Below, piece after piece: positions 1 to 4,845 of a stretch of 6,233 nt of DNA. The DNA is from an uncultured Selenomonadales bacterium (GTDB taxonomy: Bacteria > Bacillota_C > Negativicutes > Selenomonadales > Selenomonadaceae): positions 1 to 6,233 of the forward strand of contig CAMJNB010000082.1 in the NCBI GenBank assembly GCA_946407175.1. The letters are read 5' to 3'. The translations under genes and the position numbers were made by a program. The notes below the pieces were generated by a model, which ran no database searches, was not told the origin of the DNA, and worked only from the letters and a program-made list of their open reading frames with translations. Position 1 is the first letter of the stretch; the number at the start of each line of letters is the position of its first letter.

Positions 1-1074
1 GTCGCCGAAAATTACCGCGTATACACCTTGAGTGATATCATCTACAACAAATTTTTCAGAGTTTGACCAAGTACCAATCGGCATATCATTTTCATCAAGC
101 GCACGCACGCGCCAATAATACGGTCCCGCATAAGGTCTGCCGTATTCATCGTAGCAACTTGATTTATCAAGCGTCGTCTGTCGCCATAAACTGTCCGAAC
201 TCGGCATAACGTCATTTTCAACTTTCGGAGGGTGGTCTAAAAGCTCGACTTCATATTTAAATCCGTCGTGAATCGGTATCCAATCATAAACGGGATAAAT
301 CGGCAACTTTTCATAAGACATAAAGTCAATGTTATTTATCAGCGGACAGGCGGGAATTTCTTTTGACGAATCAATAAAAATTGGTTCAGCCTTGCAAAAT
401 TCGCCGATAGGTTCAAGCCGCAATGTCAAAGCACGAACGCGGTAGTACAGCGGCTTATGATTTTGATAGGGACGCAGATTTGCTTGATAGCCGTTGGTAA
501 AAATTTTCGTCGTGGAAAAAAGGTGATGCTTTTCAGAATGCTCTGTACCGCCTTCAACTTCCGGCGGCGCGTCCAAAAGTTCAAATTCATAGCAAACTGC
601 GCCGGGTACCGTGTGCCAAAGGAAAAACGGCATTAAACTTGCCGGCGTGTCCTCAGGATAATGATTCAGCATTATAGGATACGGCGGATTGAGGAAGTTG
701 GGATTTTCGGCAATTATGTCGGTGTGATAAAACTCTTTGAAAAAACCTTTCGCCGAAATTTTGTAAAACGTAGGAATGGGCGCACGCGGTACAATGTAGC
801 TTGAAGTCAGTGAATCCTGCGTAGTCAAGTGATGATATTCCGAGACGCCGCGTACAAGCCCCGTTGCAGGCGTAAACGTTTCTACTTTGTACGTGCAGGG
901 ATAATCAAGCGGCGTCCAATTCATTACGGTATCGTAGCCTTCCTGCGCGAATGTCACGGAAATATTTGGATTGCCGAGTTTCAACACGTCGGTAATTTCC
1001 GTAGCAAACAAAGTGAACACGGAAAAAAATGTCATCAGCAACGCGGTTATGATAAAAACGAAAATATGTTTCAT
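1..1074 (-). CDS. Secreted multi-module protein, probable SGNH/GDSL hydrolase, N-terminal part (partial)
   Basis: This reading frame is open from ATG 1074 to the window edge (358 codons, C-terminus missing). Residues 1–24 form a Sec signal peptide: MKH, a long hydrophobic core, then TLFA before TEI, with no lipobox, so the product is probably exported. Two clearly homologous modules follow, at about 148–234 and 258–344. Each opens with an aromatic/W patch, continues with YE(F/V)ELLD.PP.VE, and ends with YY.RVRAL....PIG, a fibronectin type III-like pattern. A more divergent module may occupy about 48–118. The last visible residues are VYAVIFGD. A hydrophobic strand running into GD is how block I (GDS) of SGNH/GDSL esterases begins, so a hydrolase domain probably follows; this is inferred, because the catalytic Ser would lie one codon beyond the edge. 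The start is supported by AGAGG at 1080–1084, five bases upstream. It lies 86 bp downstream of the metallophosphatase, across a repeat array. A purely binding or adhesive protein is the alternative. Confidence 0.75.
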   Translation of the reverse strand, partial: MKHIFVFIITALLMTFFSVFTLFATEITDVLKLGNPNISVTFAQEGYDTVMNWTPLDYPCTYKVETFTPATGLVRGVSEYHHLTTQDSLTSSYIVPRAPIPTFYKISAKGFFKEFYHTDIIAENPNFLNPPYPIMLNHYPEDTPASLMPFFLWHTVPGAVCYEFELLDAPPEVEGGTEHSEKHHLFSTTKIFTNGYQANLRPYQNHKPLYYRVRALTLRLEPIGEFCKAEPIFIDSSKEIPACPLINNIDFMSYEKLPIYPVYDWIPIHDGFKYEVELLDHPPKVENDVMPSSDSLWRQTTLDKSSCYDEYGRPYAGPYYWRVRALDENDMPIGTWSNSEKFVVDDITQGVYAVIFGD

Positions 1075-1087
1075 AAATGCCTCTGGT

Positions 1088-1163
1088 TAGCTAGTTGATA
1101 GATCGATAGATCGATAGATCGATAGTTTACCAACGATCCATCGATCCAGTCACCATCGATCTA
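1088..1163. repeat. GATC/TAG-rich 7–8 bp tandem array between metallophosphatase and secreted-protein genes
   Basis: On the plus strand TAGTTGA (1092–1098) is followed by three perfect TAGATCGA octamers (1099–1122) and a further TAG. The array then degenerates into a GATC-rich stretch of ACGATCC, ATCGATCC and ATCGATC (about 1133–1161). Read on the minus strand, the array starts on the TAG stop codon of the metallophosphatase (1163–1161) and fills nearly the whole gap before the next gene. No terminator hairpin with a U-tract is visible here. A weak promoter-like pair for the downstream gene (GTGACT at 1148–1153, 18 bp, TAAACT at 1124–1129 preceded by TG) lies inside the array, but I would not rely on it. 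The TAGTTG-TAGATCG order matches the array at 4731–4745. Confidence 0.85.
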
Positions 1164-1925
1164 ATTCTGCCAAAACTGTCCGGTTAAAATGTCGACGCAA
1201 GAAATCAACCCTTCCTCCGAAAAACCGTAATGCACTTGGTCAATGAAAGAGCCCGTGTCCATCATCAAAATATTTCTGTTCGGTACGCGGAAGGGAATAA
1301 ACTTTTTCAGATTAAAATGCTCCTGCAAAGTCTGTAGCGGCGTATGTCCCACGACAACTACCGCGTCGCCGTCATATACGTCATAAAATTCATTGCGGCT
1401 CCAAAGTAAATAATCTTCCGTCTGATTTTCAAGCGGTACGCCCGACTCAATTCCCGCGTGACAAAAAATATATTGCCTGCCGCCGATTGTAATTTCATGG
1501 TAAAGAGGTAAATGCGTGATAAAGTGTACAAACTTTTCATAGTCTTCCGGCTTACGTTCAAACCACTCTTTGACGCCGGGAATTGTCACTTGCCCGTATG
1601 AATACTTCCACCATTCATCTTCGCCGTAGATAAAACTAAGCATCATATCTTCATGATTGCCGCGCAGAAATATGAAATTTTCTTTGTCCTGCAACTTCAT
1701 AATCCACTGCAAAACGTCACTTACCTGCGGTCCGCGATCCACGTAGTCACCGAGAAAAATTACAAGGTCATCGTCCGTGACATTGAGTTTTTCATAAAGC
1801 GACATAAGTTTTTTGAAGTGTCCGTGAATGTCACCTACAGCCAAAACTCTTTTCCACTTAATCCCGTCCATAGATTTTGGCAATAAATCTTCAAAGTCGG
1901 GAACAAAATTTTCTTTGCCGCCCAT
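1161..1925 (-). CDS. Calcineurin-like metallophosphatase (PPP/ApaH/PrpE-type)
   Basis: The 254-residue product is a soluble two-metal phosphoesterase with the full motif set of the PPP-type calcineurin-like family: GDIHG at 31–35, GDYVDRG at 59–65, RGNHED at 88–93, FCHAG around His156, and VVGHT with His194. Asp32, His34, Asp60, Asn90, His91, His156 and His194 are therefore in place for a dinuclear metal centre. Relatives include Ser/Thr protein phosphatases (PrpA/PrpE types) and symmetrical Ap4A hydrolases. The sequence alone does not show which substrate is used, so I give no gene symbol. I chose ATG 1925 over an in-frame start at 2027 because GGAGGG (1933–1938) sits seven bases upstream, while the extra 34 residues would overlap the ATPase gene and the promoter. 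There is no signal peptide, so it is cytoplasmic. The stop codon TAG is also the first unit of the downstream repeat array. Confidence 0.93.
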   Translation of the reverse strand: MGGKENFVPDFEDLLPKSMDGIKWKRVLAVGDIHGHFKKLMSLYEKLNVTDDDLVIFLGDYVDRGPQVSDVLQWIMKLQDKENFIFLRGNHEDMMLSFIYGEDEWWKYSYGQVTIPGVKEWFERKPEDYEKFVHFITHLPLYHEITIGGRQYIFCHAGIESGVPLENQTEDYLLWSRNEFYDVYDGDAVVVVGHTPLQTLQEHFNLKKFIPFRVPNRNILMMDTGSFIDQVHYGFSEEGLISCVDILTGQFWQN

Positions 1926-1958
1926 GTCAATGCCCTCCGTCCAAAAAACTTTTTTGAC

Positions 1959-1967
1959 ATTATAACA
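1959..1967 (-). promoter_or_regulatory. Extended -10 promoter of the metallophosphatase gene
   Basis: On the minus strand TGTTATAAT is a perfect extended -10 element (TG at 1967–1966, TATAAT at 1964–1959), about 34 bp upstream of ATG 1925. No good -35 is found 16–18 bp further upstream (CCTGCA at the 17-bp position), which is usual for extended -10 promoters. The element lies in the 70-bp gap after the ATPase stop codon, so the phosphatase can be transcribed separately from the metal-efflux genes. An imperfect inverted repeat CAAAAAA-C-TTTTTTG (1942–1956) covers the expected transcription start. Confidence 0.65.
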
Positions 1968-1995
1968 TATCTCACGGCAAGTGCAGGAAAAATTT

Positions 1996-3852
1996 TTAGG
2001 CGGCAGTAAACAGAGCGCGTATGGCATTTAGCACGGCAAGCACCATGACGCCGACATCTGCAAAAATTGCGAACCACATATTGGCAATGCCTACCGCGCC
2101 TAAGATTAAGCACAAAACCTTCACGCCGATTGAAAAGTAAATGTTCTGCCGCACGATATTCAAACACTTTCGCGCAATTTTTACGGCGCGTGAAATTTTA
2201 ATCGGGTCATCGTCCATAAGCACCACGTCAGCCGCCTCAATCGCCGCGTCAGCACCCATAGCGCCCATTGCAATGCCGATATCTGCGCGGCTTAAAACCG
2301 GCGCGTCATTAATTCCGTCGCCTGCAAACGCCACCTTAGCATTTTTTTCAGCGCTTAAAATTTTTTCAAGCTCTGTGACTTTATCAGCCGGCAAAAGTTC
2401 ACTGCGATAATTTTTTATGCCTAATTCTGCGGCAACCTGCGCGGCAACTTTTTCACCGTCGCCGGTCAACATCACGACATCTTCAATTCCCGCGTCAAAC
2501 ATTTTTTTCACGGCGTCTTTTGCAGTGGGCTTTACCACGTCCGAAATTACGACGTGCCCCGCGTACTTGGAACCTACCGCCACGTGAATAATTGTCCCCG
2601 CCTTGTCGCACGCCTTCCACTCCGCGCCGACAGTATCCATTAATTTTTCGTTGCCGACACTGATAATTTCGCCGTTAATCTTAGCTCTTATACCTTGTCC
2701 CGCAATTTCTTCCAAAATTTCAACGTCGCAATCATCATGCTCATTCGGATACGCCGAACGCAGGGAAATGCCGATGGGATGCGTAGAATATCTTTCGGCA
2801 TGCGCGGCAAGGTGAATTAATTTTTCGGCGTCAAAATTTTTCGCGTGAATTGCCGACACGTCGAATACGCCTTTAGTCAGCGTGCCGGTCTTGTCCATTA
2901 CAACGGTTTTGACTTTTGACAGCGTCTCCAAAAAGTTTGAACCCTTAATCAAAATGCCTTCACGACTTGCACCGCCGATACCTGCGAAAAATGTCAGCGG
3001 TATGCTGATAACCAACGCGCAGGGACAGCTTATCACCAAAAATATCAAAGCACGGTAAATCCACGTTGCAACGTCGCCGGTGATTAGTGACGGCACTACC
3101 GCCAATGCTACCGCGCAGGCTACAACTATCGGCGTGTAAATTCGCGCAAACTTAGTGATAAATTCTTCCGACTTAGATTTTCGCGAGCTTGCATTTTCCA
3201 CGAGGTCAAGAATTTTTGACGCCGTCGATTCATCAAACGGCTTGGTAGTTTTAATTTTCAAGACGCCGTTTAAATTTATACAGCCGCTTACCACTTCCGC
3301 GCCTTCAGCAACGTCACGCGGCAGACTTTCACCGGTCAACGCCACCGTGTCAAGCGTAGAATTACCTGCAACAATTACGCCGTCAATGGGAATTTTTTCG
3401 CCGGGCTTGACGATAATTTCCGTGCCGACTTCCACTTCATCGGGGTCAATCTGTTCAATTCCGTTTTCAGTTTCAACGTTGGCAAAATCAGGGCGAATGT
3501 CCATAAGCGCCGAAATGTCACGCCGACTTTTGCCGATAGCGTAGCTCTGAAAAAATTCGCCGACTTGATAAAAAAGCATGACGGCAACTGCCTCCGTGTA
3601 ATCGCCGTCCGTCCAAATTGCAAGCCCCATTGCGCCGAGTGTCGCAACCGCCATTAAAAAATGTTCGTCCAACGCGCGAAGATTTTTTATGCCCTTCGCC
3701 GCCTTGATTAAAATGTCGTAGCCTACAACGAGGTAGGGAATTAAGTACAAAAAAAATCGCGCCGCGCCGGTCGTCGGAATGAAATTCAAGACAACCATTA
3801 AAACTGCGGCAACGATAATTCGGATTAAATTTTTTTTCTGTTTCTGCGTCAA
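1996..3852 (-). CDS. P1B-type heavy-metal efflux ATPase (Zn/Cd/Pb class) without an N-terminal metal-binding domain
   Basis: This 618-residue membrane pump couples ATP hydrolysis to metal export. Visible motifs are TGES at 173–176 (actuator domain), CPC at 276–278 in the transport helix, DKTGT at 320–324 (phosphorylated Asp320), the P1B-specific HP pair at 358–359, TGDG at 463–466 and GDGINDAP at 511–518. About eight transmembrane segments are seen: four before the actuator domain, two around CPC and two at the C-terminus. Lys578 in the seventh and Asp599 (FADVG) in the eighth match the ZntA/CadA (P1B-2) signature, which favours Zn2+/Cd2+/Pb2+ over Cu+. Unlike typical CadA/ZntA it begins directly at the first membrane helix; the missing HMA domain is encoded by the gene just upstream. 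The start is TTG at 3852, supported by AAGGA (3862–3866) nine bases upstream, and no ATG gives a complete first helix. The gap to the HMA gene is 22 bp, so the two are almost certainly co-transcribed and probably translationally coordinated. Confidence 0.93.
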   Translation of the reverse strand: MTQKQKKNLIRIIVAAVLMVVLNFIPTTGAARFFLYLIPYLVVGYDILIKAAKGIKNLRALDEHFLMAVATLGAMGLAIWTDGDYTEAVAVMLFYQVGEFFQSYAIGKSRRDISALMDIRPDFANVETENGIEQIDPDEVEVGTEIIVKPGEKIPIDGVIVAGNSTLDTVALTGESLPRDVAEGAEVVSGCINLNGVLKIKTTKPFDESTASKILDLVENASSRKSKSEEFITKFARIYTPIVVACAVALAVVPSLITGDVATWIYRALIFLVISCPCALVISIPLTFFAGIGGASREGILIKGSNFLETLSKVKTVVMDKTGTLTKGVFDVSAIHAKNFDAEKLIHLAAHAERYSTHPIGISLRSAYPNEHDDCDVEILEEIAGQGIRAKINGEIISVGNEKLMDTVGAEWKACDKAGTIIHVAVGSKYAGHVVISDVVKPTAKDAVKKMFDAGIEDVVMLTGDGEKVAAQVAAELGIKNYRSELLPADKVTELEKILSAEKNAKVAFAGDGINDAPVLSRADIGIAMGAMGADAAIEAADVVLMDDDPIKISRAVKIARKCLNIVRQNIYFSIGVKVLCLILGAVGIANMWFAIFADVGVMVLAVLNAIRALFTAA

Positions 3853-3874
3853 ATTTTTTCGTCCTTACAAAATT

Positions 3875-4093
3875 TCACAAAAAGACTTCGCAATCGTCAT
3901 CAACTTTTCTGCAACGGTCGCGGACATTTTTCATAACGGCTTTATAATCCTGCCCGTCCTCAAACTCTACAATCATTTTCAGAGTCATGAAATTCACCGT
4001 AGCCTTTTTAACGCCTTCGGTTTTGTTCGCCGCCTCTTCCATTAAGTTGGCGCAGTTGGCACAGTCCGCCTCAATCTTAAAAGTTTTCTTCAT
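3875..4093 (-). CDS. Standalone HMA-domain heavy-metal-binding protein
   Basis: This 72-residue protein is essentially one heavy-metal-associated (HMA) domain with a ferredoxin-like fold. The binding loop reads ADCANCA (Asp10, Cys11, Cys14). This DCxxC variant is typical of the N-terminal domains of Zn/Cd/Pb ATPases of the CadA type rather than the MxCxxC loop of copper chaperones. The rest (VKKATVNFMTLKMIVEFEDG) follows the usual beta-strand pattern. Two further cysteines, Cys61 and Cys68, lie near the C-terminus. It is cytoplasmic, with no signal peptide. ATG 4093 is preceded by AGAGGG (4101–4106) at seven bases, a strong ribosome binding site. It is the first gene of the operon and lies 22 bp before the ATPase, so it probably delivers metal to the pump or regulates it, as the fused domain does in CadA. 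Confidence 0.9.
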   Translation of the reverse strand: MKKTFKIEADCANCANLMEEAANKTEGVKKATVNFMTLKMIVEFEDGQDYKAVMKNVRDRCRKVDDDCEVFL

Positions 4094-4105
4094 ACAAAAT
4101 CCCTC

Positions 4106-4122
4106 TTGAAAATTTTTTTCAA
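4106..4122. promoter_or_regulatory. Perfect inverted repeat over the transcription start of the metal-efflux operon (candidate operator)
   Basis: TTGAAAA (4106–4112) and TTTTCAA (4116–4122) form a perfect 7-bp inverted repeat with a 3-bp spacer. It starts right after the -10 box (4123–4128, minus strand) and ends just before the AGAGGG ribosome binding site. A repressor bound here would block transcription starting around 4116, the usual arrangement for metal sensors of the ArsR/SmtB or similar families. No regulator gene is present in the window, so the identity of any binding protein is unknown. The arms are AT-rich, so chance symmetry is possible. Confidence 0.4.
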
Positions 4123-4151
4123 ATTATAGCACCGCCTATTTTATATTTCAA
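4123..4151 (-). promoter_or_regulatory. Sigma-A-type promoter of the HMA/ATPase operon
   Basis: On the minus strand TTGAAA (4151–4146, five of six matches to the -35 consensus) is followed, after exactly 17 bp, by a perfect TATAAT (4128–4123). The expected start is near 4116, giving a leader of about 20–25 bases before ATG 4093. The match to consensus is strong, and a strong promoter is usually repressed, which fits the inverted repeat at 4106–4122. The upstream edge of the -35 touches the C-rich heptamer array. Confidence 0.75.
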
Positions 4152-4186
4152 CTAACCCCTAGCCCCTAACCTCTAGCCCCTAAAAA
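4152..4186. repeat. Telomere-like heptamer array between divergent promoters
   Basis: Five consecutive 7-bp units are seen on the plus strand: CTAACCC, CTAGCCC, CTAACCT, CTAGCCC and the degenerate CTAAAAA. They occupy almost exactly the space between the -35 box of the metal-efflux promoter (ends at 4151) and the -35 box of the yaaR promoter (begins at 4193). The minus strand carries GGGG runs at 4189–4192, 4177–4180, 4163–4166 and 4156–4159, plus a GG at 4170–4171. The 13 bases TAGGGGTTAGTTG (minus strand, 4161–4149) recur in direct form at 4724–4736. Confidence 0.85.
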
Positions 4187-4192
4187 TTCCCC

Positions 4193-4221
4193 TTGCCGAT
4201 TTTTATTACAAGCCTTATAAT
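4193..4221 (+). promoter_or_regulatory. Sigma-A-type promoter of the yaaR–holB–ricT cluster
   Basis: TTGCCG (4193–4198, four of six matches to the -35 consensus) is separated by 17 bp from a perfect TATAAT (4216–4221). Transcription would start near 4228, giving a leader of about 37 bases before the TTG start of yaaR at 4265. It diverges from the metal-efflux promoter, with about 41 bp between the two -35 boxes. Confidence 0.65.
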
Positions 4222-4264
4222 CTTACAACCAAATTCTAAATTCCACAAAAAGCAGGTGAAAACA

Positions 4265-4726
4265 TTGGCAGTAAAAATTAACACAATGGCAACGCCTACA
4301 TCGCCTTTTGAAATTTTGCACGAAACCGGCAGTGACCGCGTGCAGGAAAAGACAAATTCATTTTCAGACGAACTTTTTTCACAGCAAGACGACGGCGTAA
4401 TTTCTCATGAAGAAATGGAGGCCATGCTGAAGAAAATCGACGAGCAGGCAGGCAGGTTAAGCCGTACGCCGACTTATGACGAGTTGAAAGAGTATCGCAC
4501 GCTGATAAAAAATTTTGTAAGCGCGGCAGTCAGCGGCATGTACGAACTCAACATTCAATCGGGCTGGGACAGAATGGGCAGACAGCGCGTCTTTACTACC
4601 GTACGAAAGATTGACAGAAAGCTTGAAGAAATGGCGGAAAAAATTCGTCTCGGTCAAGCGGATAAATTGGACGTTGTAGCAAGTCACGACGCAATACGCG
4701 GTATGCTTGTCGATTTGTATATGTAG
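4265..4726 (+). CDS. yaaR: YaaR family protein (DUF327)
   Basis: The 153-residue protein is close to the 146 residues of B. subtilis YaaR. The conserved part lies at about 73–153: ELKEYRTLIKNFV, then SGWDRMGRQRVFTTVRKID, a KLEEM helix, and the characteristic C-terminal IRGMLVDLYM. The N-terminal 60 residues are polar and probably flexible. The region is predicted to be mostly helical, with no catalytic motif, no signal peptide and no membrane segment. The biochemical role of the family is not established as far as I know. I chose TTG 4265 because AGGTGA (4254–4259) lies five bases upstream and because the product then begins MAVKIN; the upstream TTG at 4193 falls in the promoter -35, and ATG 4286 has no ribosome binding site. 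Its place directly before holB is the same as in B. subtilis. Its stop codon TAG is the first unit of the next repeat array. Confidence 0.9.
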   Translation: MAVKINTMATPTSPFEILHETGSDRVQEKTNSFSDELFSQQDDGVISHEEMEAMLKKIDEQAGRLSRTPTYDELKEYRTLIKNFVSAAVSGMYELNIQSGWDRMGRQRVFTTVRKIDRKLEEMAEKIRLGQADKLDVVASHDAIRGMLVDLYM

Positions 4727-4845
4727 GGGTTAGTTGCTAGATCGCTAGAGCGCTAGAGCGCTAGTTGCTAGAGCGCTAGTTGCTAGATCGCTAGATCGCT
4801 AGTAATTAATAACTATCAACTATTAACTATTAACTATTAACTATT
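4724..4845 (+). repeat. TAG-initiated 7–8 bp tandem array filling the yaaR–holB gap
   Basis: Units run without interruption from the yaaR stop codon: TAGGGGT, TAGTTGC, TAGATCGC, TAGAGCGC twice, TAGTTGC, TAGAGCGC, TAGTTGC, TAGATCGC twice, then TAG (to 4802). A short AT bridge follows, then TATCAAC (4814–4820), three TATTAAC units (4821–4841) and TATT, which abuts ATG 4846. CTAG occurs nine times within about 70 bp. The second half (4803–4845) contains no G. There is no terminator-like hairpin and no convincing promoter, so holB probably depends on transcription from the yaaR promoter. All intergenic DNA between the two genes is repeat-derived. Confidence 0.9.

Noticed and set aside
829..1098. 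Plus-strand 89-codon open frame
   Set aside because: It lies entirely opposite the secreted-protein gene and its repeat array, shows no recognisable domain, and has no ribosome binding site.
1954..1982. Plus-strand promoter from TTGACA at 1954–1959
   Set aside because: No -10 box follows at 16–18 bp, and there is no plus-strand gene downstream; the match is a by-product of the minus-strand T-run and -10 element.
1988..1998. Terminator after the ATPase gene
   Set aside because: The A-run/T-run after the stop codon has no GC-containing stem, so it is not a credible intrinsic terminator.
1926..2027. Longer metallophosphatase starting at 2027
   Set aside because: It would overlap the end of the ATPase gene and read through the extended -10 promoter; ATG 1925 has a near-perfect ribosome binding site.
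3853..3874. Frameshift separating a once-fused HMA–ATPase gene
   Set aside because: The HMA gene ends in a proper TGA, and the ATPase has its own AAGGA and TTG start, so two intact genes are the better reading.
4193..4264. Longer yaaR starting at TTG 4193
   Set aside because: This codon coincides with the promoter -35 box, has no ribosome binding site, and adds 24 residues that do not fit the family; TTG 4265 has AGGTGA at ideal spacing.
4780..4812. Internal promoter for holB within the array
   Set aside because: TTGCTA at 4780–4785 is a passable -35, but the sequence 17 bp downstream (TAATTA) is a poor -10; the array contains many chance partial matches.
4724..4845. CRISPR array
   Set aside because: Units are only 7–8 bp and directly adjacent, with no 20–40 bp spacers and no cas gene nearby.
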